Source: Rufibacter glacialis (GTDB lineage Bacteria; Bacteroidota; Bacteroidia; Cytophagales; Hymenobacteraceae). From it: 64,000 nt of DNA. The DNA is taken from NCBI RefSeq assembly GCF_008271745.1, contig NZ_VKKZ01000010.1:337586-401585 (forward strand). Direction: 5' to 3'. Shown one piece after another: positions 17,262 to 25,510 of the stretch (its first letter is position 1; the number at the start of each line of letters is the position of its first letter). Position numbers and translations under genes: made by a program. The notes beneath the pieces are model-generated. The model was not told the origin of the DNA, made no database searches, and saw nothing but the letters and a program-made list of their open reading frames with translations.

Positions 17262-17639
17262 ATGAAGAAGAATCCGCTGGAGTGGTTTGTGTTTGGTCTG
17301 AGTGTGGTGCTGATTCTGGCGCTGCTGGGGTACCTGGGAGTGAAAGCCTTCCATTACCAGCATACGCCGCCTGATCTGCACGTGGAGATCTTTCCGGAGA
17401 AGGGCCGGCCCCAGCAGAACATCCACCGGGTGGAGCTAACGAACCGGGGCGAACAGACCGCCGAGAACGTACTGGTAGAGATCACGCTGTTTCACCAGGG
17501 CCAGGAGATAGACAAAGCCGAGGTGAGTTTCCCCATTGCCCCCAAAGAAAGCAGACAGGAAGCCTGGATCACGTTCAAAAAACCGAAACAGGCAGACCAG
17601 AAAATGCAGGTGCATGTGTTAGGGTACAACAAACCTTAG
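17262..17639 (+). CDS. TIGR02588 family membrane-anchored protein
   Basis: The 125-residue protein has one N-terminal membrane segment (FVFGLSVVLILALLGYLGV) and an exported beta-sandwich-like domain (HRVELTNRGEQTAENVLVEI) resembling a CARDB/DUF11-type fold. It matches TIGR02588, known as the neighbour of TIGR02587. Separation from the upstream gene is only 6 bases. Function is unknown; the arrangement suggests a periplasmic subunit docked to the membrane protein. Confidence 0.85.
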   Translation: MKKNPLEWFVFGLSVVLILALLGYLGVKAFHYQHTPPDLHVEIFPEKGRPQQNIHRVELTNRGEQTAENVLVEITLFHQGQEIDKAEVSFPIAPKESRQEAWITFKKPKQADQKMQVHVLGYNKP

Positions 17640-17690
17640 CCAGGCAAAAGGCAGGTACCCGTTAGTGGAGCACCTGCCTTTTGTCTGGCT
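17638..17690 (+). terminator. Terminator of the TIGR02587/TIGR02588 operon
   Basis: Two stacked stems, AGCCAG/CTGGCT and AAAAGGCAGGT/ACCTGCCTTTT, form a long hairpin overlapping the TAG stop and ending in TTTTG. Confidence 0.85.
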
Positions 17691-17729
17691 AGCCTGTGGC
17701 AGGAGGCCTCTCCTGCCGGATTCTAGGGG

Positions 17730-18167
17730 TTATTTATTGGATTCGTTCAGGAACGGGTAGTTGTACTGCATGGGGCTCCCCAGTTGCTGCAGACGCGCAA
17801 TCACTTCCATGGAGTGGGCAATCTCATTGAAATACTCTAAGCGTCTGATCAACTGCTCTTTCATTAAAACCGTGCCCTCTGGGGTGCGGAGGTAGGTGCG
17901 CTTGTCGTCCAGTATCTGGTGCATCACGTCAGACACGCGCTTGCCCTGCTGCAGGTATACCTCGTGGAACTCCACCAGCGCGTCAAACCCTTCTTTGGTG
18001 ACTTTGCAGGGAAACCCGGCGTTGGTCAGGACATCACACAAAAGATTCAACTCCAGAGGCATAGAGATGTGGTACGGCGTAGTGCGTACGTCCAGGCCTC
18101 TCTTAATGTAGGAGAAGATGGTTTCAAGGTTGTTTTCAAAGCGTTCGTAAAGAGCTGCTGCTTCCAT
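17730..18167 (-). CDS. Conserved hypothetical protein, 145 aa
   Basis: I use ATG 18167 (MEAAALYERFENNLETIF) rather than the longer frame from 18197, because a TACTTTTG promoter box covers 18195-18202. The protein is all-alpha by appearance and soluble, with regularly spaced hydrophobic residues and no signal peptide (GFDALVEFHEVYLQQGKRVS, MKEQLIRRLEYFNEIAHSME). I do not recognise the family. It is convergent with the TIGR02588 operon. Confidence 0.65.
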   Translation of the reverse strand: MEAAALYERFENNLETIFSYIKRGLDVRTTPYHISMPLELNLLCDVLTNAGFPCKVTKEGFDALVEFHEVYLQQGKRVSDVMHQILDDKRTYLRTPEGTVLMKEQLIRRLEYFNEIAHSMEVIARLQQLGSPMQYNYPFLNESNK

Positions 18168-18194
18168 GCGGATGTGGTTTAAGGGAATCAGGGG

Positions 18195-18202
18195 CAAAAG
18201 TA
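18195..18202 (-). promoter_or_regulatory. Probable -7 box for the 145-aa protein gene
   Basis: TACTTTTG on the minus strand fits TAnnTTTG. No TTG lies at the expected distance. Transcription from it would begin downstream of the longer ORF's first ATG, which decides the start at 18167. Confidence 0.45.
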
Positions 18203-18245
18203 CACAATGCGTTACTCTTTTTCACCACCTGGTGTTGCCTGCGCG

Positions 18246-19670
18246 TCAGGCGGTTTGGGTTTTAGGCCCCTTTTCGGGAAAAACGCCCTGAAACGAAGCC
18301 AGGAGGTGGGCCGCCAGTTCCTGGGCCTGCTCCCTGAGTTCGGGCACGGCGTTGGACTCCCACAGTTCCCCGCGCAACGAGGCCCCCAGGGTGAACAGGC
18401 CCGGCGTGACGGAGCCACCTGGCTGCCGTACCTGGTAAAGGCCATCGGTTTCCAAGCCCATGCCCATAGGGTGCGGCGAAATGAGTTTCTGTGCCAGCAG
18501 TGACCTAACCAACGGGTCTGGGATAGCAGCGTAGTTGAGTTGCGGCCCCGTGCAGTTGAGGACCCGGTGCGCCCACCGCGTCTCTGTTCCCCTGCTGGTT
18601 TTCACCTGTACCTGCACCCCCGTCTCATGCGACGTTACTGCCTCTATCTGGCCCGGTACAATCTCCAAGATCCCTTCTGCGATGGCTTCCTGGATTCTTT
18701 GGTGCACCTGGGGCGGGAGCCGGTGCCGTACGACTGCCCAGAGAGACCCCAGCTTCTTGCTGAACCTGATCTTGTCTGCGCAGGAAAAGCGCTTCCAGAG
18801 GTCCTGGGTCTGAGACCGCAGGCCATTGACCAGGTTTTCCCAGTGGCCGGGTTCTGCCTGGCGCAGGTGGGTTTTGAAGTGCCGCAGTACCTCCAGCAGC
18901 GTGGTAGCCTGGGCCACCCGGGCGCTGAAGGCAAGGTCAGGCACGGGTGTTTGGTACGGGAAAGGAAGGTAGCCATTGGTGGAGACCGCCGTGATCTTTC
19001 CGGTGAAGTTCTGGGTGAGCAGGGCCAGGATGATGTCAATGCTGGTGAGCCCGGTGCCAATCAGGAGAAGGGTAGGCGCCGGGGGCAGGTTTTGCCAGGC
19101 TTCTGGTTTCCAGGGATTGGCTTCGTACAGATGCGGGGGTAGGGGCGGGGCGGCCGCCACACAGCGGAGGGGAGCGGGTAAAAAATTGCCCAGGGCCAAT
19201 ACCACCTGATCTGCTGAAACGGTTTCGCCGGTCTTGAGCCGGAGGTGAAACGGACGTTGAGCGCCGGGAGTATGCCGCAGGTCCTCTACCCGCTGCTCTA
19301 CCACCTGGCAGGTGCTTTTGCCGGCGGGGCGGGCAATGGCCTGGGAGAGGAGCTGGTGCAGGTACCGGCCATACAATTGACGGGGCATGAACGAAACCGC
19401 CAGTTCCTCAGGCGTATGCCCGGCATAAGCGGGTTCCTGCAAAAGCCACTCCACAAAATGGTTGGGTTCGTCTGGCAAGGCGCTCATGCGGCCTGCGTGC
19501 ACATTGAGCAGGAAGGTATCTTGGTCAGCGGAGTAGGCGATTCCTTTTCCGGTAGGATACCCTTCATTGAGCAGCACCACCTCTACCTGGCACTGCTGCT
19601 GCCTGAGCAAATGCACGGCTACCATGGTGCCGCTGAACCCTCCTCCAATAATCGCGATGACGTGCCGCAT
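18246..19670 (-). CDS. FAD/NAD(P)-binding protein (HpyO-like)
   Basis: The 474-residue protein begins HVIAIIGGGFSGTMVAVHLL, an FAD Rossmann motif, then NEGYPTGKGIAYSADQDTFL and NVHAGRMSALPDEPNHFVEW, which mark the FAD-NAD(P)-binding family PF13454. A second nucleotide motif is LLLIGTGLTSIDIILALL. Family members are flavin monooxygenase-like oxidoreductases, and the reaction here is unknown. The last 17 or so residues (SFQGVFPEKGPKT and on) are encoded by a copy of the dispersed palindrome at 18259-18295, so the natural C-terminus has been rewritten by the repeat. Confidence 0.88.
   Translation of the reverse strand: MRHVIAIIGGGFSGTMVAVHLLRQQQCQVEVVLLNEGYPTGKGIAYSADQDTFLLNVHAGRMSALPDEPNHFVEWLLQEPAYAGHTPEELAVSFMPRQLYGRYLHQLLSQAIARPAGKSTCQVVEQRVEDLRHTPGAQRPFHLRLKTGETVSADQVVLALGNFLPAPLRCVAAAPPLPPHLYEANPWKPEAWQNLPPAPTLLLIGTGLTSIDIILALLTQNFTGKITAVSTNGYLPFPYQTPVPDLAFSARVAQATTLLEVLRHFKTHLRQAEPGHWENLVNGLRSQTQDLWKRFSCADKIRFSKKLGSLWAVVRHRLPPQVHQRIQEAIAEGILEIVPGQIEAVTSHETGVQVQVKTSRGTETRWAHRVLNCTGPQLNYAAIPDPLVRSLLAQKLISPHPMGMGLETDGLYQVRQPGGSVTPGLFTLGASLRGELWESNAVPELREQAQELAAHLLASFQGVFPEKGPKTQTA
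18259..18295. repeat. Dispersed palindrome inside coding sequence
   Basis: GTTTTAGGCCCCTTTTC and GAAAAACGCCCTGAAACG form the arms of a 37-bp copy lying wholly within the 3' end of the FAD-protein gene. It supplies the final codons before the TGA at 18246-18248. Confidence 0.8.
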
Positions 19671-19778
19671 GCCCCGGTGACTGGTTTAAGAAGAAACAAA
19701 AAAGGATTCCTTTGGTATCGGGTACTAGTACGCCCAACCAAGAAATCCTCCTACGTAGAAAATCCTTATTCGCTCCGT

Positions 19779-19815
19779 GTTTCAGGCCTTTCTTCCTGAA
19801 AACAGGTCTTAAACG
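19779..19815. repeat. Dispersed palindrome next to the moxR stop
   Basis: GTTTCAGGCCTTTCTTC and CTGAAAACAGGTCTTAAACG. This close-to-consensus 37-bp copy abuts the moxR stop codon directly. Confidence 0.85.
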
Positions 19816-20781
19816 CTACAGCAGCCCCTTAATGATCTGCTCTACGGTAATGCCCTCGGCCTCGGCCTTGAAATTGCGCACCAAACGGTGACGCAGGATA
19901 GGCACGGCAACAGCCTGCACGTCTTCAATGTCTGGCGAGTATTTGCCCCTGATGAGGGCGTTGCATTTGGCGCCCATGATCAGGTGCTGCGAAGCCCGCG
20001 GGCCGGCGCCCCATTCCAGGTACTGGTTAGTCTGTGGACCAGCCATGGCGGTTTCCGGGCGGGTTTTATGCACCAGTTTCACGGCGTATTCCACCACGTT
20101 GTCCGTCACGGGTACGCGGCGCACTAATTGCTGGAAAGCGGTGATCTCCTCGGCATGCAAAACCACAGAGGGTGTATGAACGCGGTCACCGGTGGTGTTC
20201 TTCACTATCTGCAGCTCAGCCTCATAAGAAGGGTAGGAGAGCGAAATGTGGAACATGAAGCGGTCTAATTGCGCCTCGGGCAGGGGATAGGTTCCTTCCT
20301 GTTCAATGGGGTTCTGGGTGGCCAGTACAAAGAAAGGGCGCGGCAACTTGTAATGGTGGCCCGCTACTGTTACTGAGTATTCCTGCATGGCCTCCAGCAG
20401 GGCCGCCTGGGTTTTGGGAGGCGTCCGGTTGATCTCATCTGCCAAGACAATGTTGGCGAACACCGGGCCTTTCACGAACTGGAATTGCCGGTTATTGTCC
20501 AGGGTTTCGGAGCCCAGAATGTCTGAAGGCATCAAATCTGGCGTGAACTGCACCCGGTTGAAGGAGAGGTCCAGGGAGTTGGAGATGGTCTGGATCAGGA
20601 GGGTCTTGGCCAAACCGGGCACCCCTACCAAAAGGCAATGCCCCTGACAAAAAACGGCAGTCAGCACCAGTTTCACCACTTCCTCCTGGCCAATGATGGT
20701 TTGGGAGATTTCAGCGGTTAAACGCTTGTAGGCTTGGTGAAGCGCGTCTGCAGCTTCTTTGTCAGAGGCAAAGGGAGGCAT
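19816..20781 (-). CDS. MoxR-family AAA+ ATPase
   Basis: The 321-residue protein has Walker A LLVGVPGLAKTLLIQTI, Walker B VLADEINRTPPKTQAALLEA and sensor region FFVLATQNPIEQEGTYPLPEAQLDRF, the MoxR signature. MoxR ATPases are chaperone-like factors, usually next to VWA-domain and DUF58 genes. Here no such partner is inside the window, because the next gene leftward is the FAD protein. It follows the SurA-like gene by 11 bases, so it is cotranscribed with the two envelope isomerases, suggesting a role in envelope protein maturation. Confidence 0.94.
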   Translation of the reverse strand: MPPFASDKEAADALHQAYKRLTAEISQTIIGQEEVVKLVLTAVFCQGHCLLVGVPGLAKTLLIQTISNSLDLSFNRVQFTPDLMPSDILGSETLDNNRQFQFVKGPVFANIVLADEINRTPPKTQAALLEAMQEYSVTVAGHHYKLPRPFFVLATQNPIEQEGTYPLPEAQLDRFMFHISLSYPSYEAELQIVKNTTGDRVHTPSVVLHAEEITAFQQLVRRVPVTDNVVEYAVKLVHKTRPETAMAGPQTNQYLEWGAGPRASQHLIMGAKCNALIRGKYSPDIEDVQAVAVPILRHRLVRNFKAEAEGITVEQIIKGLL

Positions 20782-20792
20782 AAATGGGTGCG

Positions 20793-22145
20793 TTAGTCGT
20801 CTAAACTACAGGATTTGAAGTCAGGCACAATGTCCACAAACACCGTGTCTTTGTTTTTCTCAAACCAGTCCGCGATAGCCCGGTTGCGTTTGTCGGCCAG
20901 GGCCGCCGCCGCAATCTTCTGGTAATCATCCCGCATGTTGGCTTGGTGCGGAGGCGTCTTTGATTTGAGGTAAAGGATGCGCAGGGCTTCTTTTCCGTCT
21001 TCGGTGCGGTAAGGAAGCGGCTTGCTGATAGAACCTACCTGCAGCGTGTCAATCACGAAGAAGATGGAAGGGTCTACTTTGTCTACCGGTATGTAGGTGG
21101 TAGGGCTGCCGGGCAGGGTGATCATGCCGCCGTTTCCTTTGGTAGCCATGTCATCTGAGAAATCTTTGGCTGCTTTGGCAAAAGACAAGCTGTCTTTCAT
21201 GACAAGCGCCCGGATGCTGTCTAACTGCTGGGCCGTTTGCTGCATGTCTACCTGTGCGGTGGCGGGTTTGATGAGGATGTGGCGGGTATTGAACTCCTCG
21301 CCACGACGCTCCAGCAACTGGATGATGTGGTACCCGAACATAGACTCAATCACGGGAGAGGTCTCACCGGGCTGCAGTTTCAGGGCTGCTGCCTCATACT
21401 CCGGTACCAGCTCGCGTTTCTTGAAGAAGCCCAGCTCTCCGCCCTGTGCCCCGGAACCTGGGTCCTGGGAAAATTGGCGGGCCAGGGCCGCGAAGTCTTC
21501 TCCGGCCAGAATGCGTTTCCTAAGATCCTCCAGTTGTGCTTTGGCGGCCTGTTTCTGGGCATTGCCCACCTGCGCGATCTTCACGATCTGACCTACTTCC
21601 ACCTCGGTGGAGAAATAGGGAAGGCTGTCTTTGGGAATCCGGTTGAAATACTGCTGTACCTCTTTGGGGGTTACCTTGATTTTACCGGCAATCTCGCGTT
21701 CCATCTGCTGTACCGTGAGCTGCTCTTTGAGGCTACGGCGAATATCACTTCTGATCTCGCTCATAGACTTGTTGTAGTAGGCCTCCAGCTTATCGGCGCC
21801 GCCGATCTGGGCAATCATGCTGTTCAAACGGCCATCCAGTTCACCCGTAACCCGGCTTTCATCCACCACCACAGAGTCCACCTCGGCGCGGGCCAAGAGG
21901 AGTTTGTTCTGTACGAGTGACCGCAAAATATCACAGCGCAGGGTAGGGGATTTGTACCCCTGGCCTACGGCATTGGCATGCTGGAACTCCAGTTCTGAGC
22001 GTAAGATGATGTGCCCACCCACCTTAGCCACAATGTTATCTATCAACGTGGCCTGCTGGGCTTCAGCGCGTGGAGCAGAGGTAGCCAGCACGCCCACCAG
22101 AAGGAGGCACTTGAAGAAAGAAGAAAAAGAAATGCTGATTTTCAT
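20793..22145 (-). CDS. SurA-like periplasmic peptidyl-prolyl isomerase
   Basis: The 450-residue protein has a signal peptide ending ATSAPRAEAQQ. A SurA-type N-terminal chaperone domain follows (VAKVGGHIILRSELEFQHAN), then two parvulin domains. The first includes FSQDPGSGAQGGELGFFKKR and FGYHIIQLLERRGEEF. The second (FSDDMATKGNGGMITLPGSP) is more diverged. It should help fold outer-membrane proteins in the periplasm. It lies between a second isomerase gene and moxR on the same strand, likely one operon. Length matches Bacteroidota SurA proteins. Confidence 0.92.
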   Translation of the reverse strand: MKISISFSSFFKCLLLVGVLATSAPRAEAQQATLIDNIVAKVGGHIILRSELEFQHANAVGQGYKSPTLRCDILRSLVQNKLLLARAEVDSVVVDESRVTGELDGRLNSMIAQIGGADKLEAYYNKSMSEIRSDIRRSLKEQLTVQQMEREIAGKIKVTPKEVQQYFNRIPKDSLPYFSTEVEVGQIVKIAQVGNAQKQAAKAQLEDLRKRILAGEDFAALARQFSQDPGSGAQGGELGFFKKRELVPEYEAAALKLQPGETSPVIESMFGYHIIQLLERRGEEFNTRHILIKPATAQVDMQQTAQQLDSIRALVMKDSLSFAKAAKDFSDDMATKGNGGMITLPGSPTTYIPVDKVDPSIFFVIDTLQVGSISKPLPYRTEDGKEALRILYLKSKTPPHQANMRDDYQKIAAAALADKRNRAIADWFEKNKDTVFVDIVPDFKSCSLDD

Positions 22146-22257
22146 GGTATTCTTTATAGCAGTTGCTCTCTATACAACCGCTTCTCTTGCAAAATAGTAT
22201 GAGTCGTAAACAGACAAAGCTAGGTAAACGGCTGCATTAAATAAAACTTCTGCCGGC

Positions 22258-24555
22258 TTACTTCTGAATAAGCTTCTGCACCTCTTGCTGGTTCACGCTG
22301 ATGGGGTATTTCTGACGCAGTTCCTTGATCCACTCCTGCTCCAGGTAGGTTTGGTAGTCAGAGATCACCGTGCCTCTGATCTCGTTCAGTTTCTTAGGGG
22401 CTGGGGGTTCCACGGCCTCAATCCTGATCCAGATGGCCCGGCCGTCTTGGGTGAGGGTATGGGTGCCCGGTTTCCAGTCTACCGTGTCCAGCAGCTTGTT
22501 CTCGCCGCGTTGGGACTTGCGGGAAGTCACCTGCAGGGCCAGCGGGCTGTTCTGGTTTATCTGTTCGGCCAGTGCCTGCACATCAGAGGTGAATAACCTA
22601 AGGGCTACCCGGCGGGCACCGGTGGCCCGACCTGTGGCTGGAACCGTCTGCAGGCTGGCCGCAGGGGCGCCTTTCTGTTGCAGGTACTCTACCACCGCCG
22701 CGGCCCGGCGGGCCGCCAGGCCGGCGTTCTTCTTGTTAGCCGCCTCCCGGGCGTCGGCGTAGCCGGTTACCTCCAGGGTAAGGCTGGTGTCTACCTGCAG
22801 GGCAGCGGCCAACTGGTCTAACTGCGCCGTAGCTGCTTTGGAAAGCGTGGTACTACCTGCCATAAAGGTGAGGTCTGGTTGCTTAAGTCGGGTAGCCGGG
22901 AACTTGCCGGAGGCCAATAGTTTCTGGGCCTGGTCAAGTACTGCTGGGCTGGCAGCGCTCAGGATAGTGGCCTGTGCTCGCTCGCCCCACATGTATTTGC
23001 TTTGGTTCGCGGCGAAGAAGGCTTTCAGACCTACCGTGTCTTCCACGGCTTTGGCCCATACTTTCTCCTCCATGAGCTGGAACAGCAAAATGCCGTCATG
23101 GTACTCATTCACCAGCATGCGGTAGTCTTTGTGTTTCTCCTCCAGATGCTCGCGCTCGTAGTTAAACAGGCTGTTTTCCACGAAACGGTCATAAAGCAGG
23201 TTCATGGCGTGGGCCGGCGACGCATTCTGGCGCGGGCGCTGGTTTTCCTCCACGTAGGTGGCAAAGGTGCCTACCGTGTACGGCCGGCCGTTGATGGTGA
23301 AAAGCGTGGCGGTGGGTAGGTTCTTGGGTTCGGCAGGAACCACGAATTTCCATTTTCCGGCCAGTAAGGTAGAATCAGCTAGCTTCAGGGCCGCCGCCTT
23401 GATGGCAGGGGTCTCCTGGAATTTATTCTCTGTCTTGATGCGGCGCAGGAAAGCGGCCTTGTTCAGTTCAGAGCGGGAGTCTTTCGCAATCCGGTTCCGG
23501 AGCGAGGTTTCCATCTCTTCATAGGTAGGCAGTTCTTTGCGCTCCAGCAATTTGATGATGTGCCAGCCGTAGGCGGTCTGTACGGGCGGGGTGATTGCGC
23601 CCGGCTGGGCCAGGGCAAAGGCGGCTTCCTCAAACGAGGGAATCATGCGGCCGGTGCCAAACCACGGCAACTCGCCGCCGTTGTCAGCGGAGGCGGCGTC
23701 TTCAGAGAACTGGGACGTGAGTTTGTTCCAGTCTTCCTTGCGCAGAACGCGGCTGTAGATTTCGTCAATTTTCCGCTTGGCCACCAGGGAATCGGCTTTA
23801 GGCAAGCCTTGCTGGGCCCGCACCATGATGTGGGCCACCCGTATCTCTCCCTGGGCCGGGCGTACTTCGTTTACTTTGATGAGATGGTACCCGAAACGGG
23901 TTCTCACGGGCTGGGAAATCTGCCCCATCGGCGTGTTGTAGGCGGCGTTCTCAAAGGGATACACCATCTGCAGGGCCGTGAAATACCCCAGGTTGCCGTT
24001 GTTCTCCCGCGCGGAGGGATCTTCTGAGAATTGTTGGGCCAGGGACTCAAACGAGGTGCCATTCACCGCCTGCTGCCGGTATCCCATGATTTTCTGGAAA
24101 GCTGCCAGAGTGTCTTTGGGATCAGCTTCCATGTCTACCGTGACCAGAATATGGGTGGCGTTCACCTCTTTTTTCAGGCGCTCGTAGGCTTCGCGCACCA
24201 GTTGGTCGGTTACACTCTTCTCGGTGAGGAACGGCTGCGCTAACTGCTCTTTGTAGCCTCCCAATTCGGTCTTGAAAGCCTGCGTGGTGTCTAAGCCGCG
24301 GCTTTTGGCCTCTGCCACCTTCAGCTTGAAGTTGGTGTAGAGGTCCAGGTACTCCTGCACGCTGGCGCTGGAGAAGGCGCTGTCACTGCTGCTGTTGTTT
24401 TTCTCATAGACATACGAGAACTCAGAAACAGGTACTTTCTCTGGGCCAATGGTGAGCAGAACGGGTTCAGTGGCCTTCTTAGGGGAGGTACACTGGAATA
24501 GCAGCAGGGCGCTTAAGCCCACATACAAAGAGGATACTCGCATAGGTGTCAGCAA
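22258..24555 (-). CDS. Parvulin-type isomerase lipoprotein with inserted OmpA-like domain
   Basis: The 765-residue protein (possibly starting at ATG 24543, MRVSSLYVGL) carries a lipoprotein signal ending LLLFQC. Two parvulin domains follow (FSEDPSARENNGNLGYFTAL, about 170-245; FSEDAASADNGGELPWFGTG, about 275-345). After a helical stretch, residues about 555-655 look like an OmpA C-terminal peptidoglycan-binding domain: DLTFMAGSTTLSKAATAQLD, LEVTGYADAREAANKKNAGL and ARRAAAVVEYLQQKGA. This should be an envelope folding factor tethered to the membrane and possibly to the cell wall. The fusion is unusual. It is transcribed ahead of the SurA-like gene and moxR. Confidence 0.88.
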   Translation of the reverse strand: MLTPMRVSSLYVGLSALLLFQCTSPKKATEPVLLTIGPEKVPVSEFSYVYEKNNSSSDSAFSSASVQEYLDLYTNFKLKVAEAKSRGLDTTQAFKTELGGYKEQLAQPFLTEKSVTDQLVREAYERLKKEVNATHILVTVDMEADPKDTLAAFQKIMGYRQQAVNGTSFESLAQQFSEDPSARENNGNLGYFTALQMVYPFENAAYNTPMGQISQPVRTRFGYHLIKVNEVRPAQGEIRVAHIMVRAQQGLPKADSLVAKRKIDEIYSRVLRKEDWNKLTSQFSEDAASADNGGELPWFGTGRMIPSFEEAAFALAQPGAITPPVQTAYGWHIIKLLERKELPTYEEMETSLRNRIAKDSRSELNKAAFLRRIKTENKFQETPAIKAAALKLADSTLLAGKWKFVVPAEPKNLPTATLFTINGRPYTVGTFATYVEENQRPRQNASPAHAMNLLYDRFVENSLFNYEREHLEEKHKDYRMLVNEYHDGILLFQLMEEKVWAKAVEDTVGLKAFFAANQSKYMWGERAQATILSAASPAVLDQAQKLLASGKFPATRLKQPDLTFMAGSTTLSKAATAQLDQLAAALQVDTSLTLEVTGYADAREAANKKNAGLAARRAAAVVEYLQQKGAPAASLQTVPATGRATGARRVALRLFTSDVQALAEQINQNSPLALQVTSRKSQRGENKLLDTVDWKPGTHTLTQDGRAIWIRIEAVEPPAPKKLNEIRGTVISDYQTYLEQEWIKELRQKYPISVNQQEVQKLIQK

Positions 24556-24660
24556 AATGCAGGATGCCCAGGAAAGGCACCCCTAACATGATGCAATTTT
24601 ACTCATTTTTTTGGAGAGAACAGGCTACTATTGAAAAACATAGTGCCCAGGAAACGGGTG

Positions 24661-24725
24661 CACAATACCCCGTTCCGTTTCAGGCATCTTTTGCACAAAA
24701 CAGGCCTGAAACGGTTTTTATTGTG
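24661..24725. repeat. Dispersed palindrome with extra outer arms, possible terminator
   Basis: The core 24676-24713 has perfect CCGTTTCAGGC/GCCTGAAACGG arms, and a further CACAATA/TATTGTG pair lies outside. It sits between the RsbW-like gene's 3' end and the isomerase start. The T-run after the right arm gives it a terminator look on the plus strand. Confidence 0.8.
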
Positions 24726-24748
24726 TGAAAAGAAAAAATACCTGGACG

Positions 24749-25165
24749 CTAGGCCAGGTATTTGTACATGCGGCAGATGTTGGTGGACCCTTGCACGCTG
24801 TATTCTACTTTGTCCATGATGCGGTTCACCAGCGCCACGCCTACCCCTCCTTTTTTGCCCGCCCGTATGTTGTCATGGATGTTAGGCTCTTTGTAGTTGG
24901 CCTGCACAAAGGGGGTGCCATTGTCTTCCAGTTCAATCACGATCTCTTGCTTGCCGTGATGAATGGTCAGGCAAAGGTTTTTCCGGCTGTCTTCCTGGTT
25001 GGAATGGATGATGAGGTTGGCACAGATCTCATCTACGGCCAGAATGATTTGGTTTAACGTGATCTCAGACAAATGGACAGGCGTGAGGGTATCCGTCACG
25101 AAGGCGCGGATGAGCTTAAGGTTCTTCCTGTCACAGCTGACCCTGATCCTGTTAGTCATTGGCAA
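24749..25165 (-). CDS. RsbW-like anti-sigma/switch kinase (HATPase_c_2)
   Basis: The 138-residue protein is a single GHKL ATPase domain: EITLNQIILAVDEICANLII (N-box), VIELEDNGTPF (D-x-G-x-P) and RAGKKGGVGVALVNRIMDKV (G2 box). Such proteins phosphorylate a STAS partner and sequester a regulator such as a sigma factor. It overlaps the STAS gene by 14 bases, a sign of translational coupling, and lies after the SpoIIE-type phosphatase gene. No sigma factor gene is adjacent, so its client is unknown. Confidence 0.93.
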   Translation of the reverse strand: MPMTNRIRVSCDRKNLKLIRAFVTDTLTPVHLSEITLNQIILAVDEICANLIIHSNQEDSRKNLCLTIHHGKQEIVIELEDNGTPFVQANYKEPNIHDNIRAGKKGGVGVALVNRIMDKVEYSVQGSTNICRMYKYLA

Positions 25166-25490
25166 TGGTCACAGCTTCTTCATAAGAAGAGACAATGGTC
25201 ATTAGCAGGTCTAAACCCAGAATCTCAAAGACGTTGCGTACTTTCTCCTGCATGTTGAAGAAAATCAACTTGATCTGGGCATCTTCAAAGCGCTGTAAAT
25301 GCGAGATGAACACCCCTAGACCCGCCGAGGAGATGTAATTGAGGTTCTTGCAGTCAACCAAGATCTTGCCAAACATCATGATGCTGGGGTTGGAAAGTTC
25401 TTCATCCAGCAGCACAGAGGAGCTGGCGTCTAATTCACCATCTAAGCTGATGGTGATCGTGTTGTCGGTTATGGTATGTTTTATTTTCAT
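25152..25490 (-). CDS. STAS-domain anti-anti-sigma protein, RsbV/SpoIIAA-like
   Basis: The 112-residue single-domain protein contains SLDGELDASSSVLLDEEL and CKNLNYISSAGLGVFISHLQ. The conserved Ser of the SSAG motif (about residue 57-58) is the site phosphorylated by RsbW-type kinases and dephosphorylated by SpoIIE/RsbU-type phosphatases. Both enzymes are encoded on either side. Overlap with the kinase gene is 14 bases and the gap to the phosphatase gene is 20 bases. Length is typical. Confidence 0.94.
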   Translation of the reverse strand: MKIKHTITDNTITISLDGELDASSSVLLDEELSNPSIMMFGKILVDCKNLNYISSAGLGVFISHLQRFEDAQIKLIFFNMQEKVRNVFEILGLDLLMTIVSSYEEAVTIAND

Positions 25491-25510
25491 CGTGCTTCTT
25501 TACGAATCAT

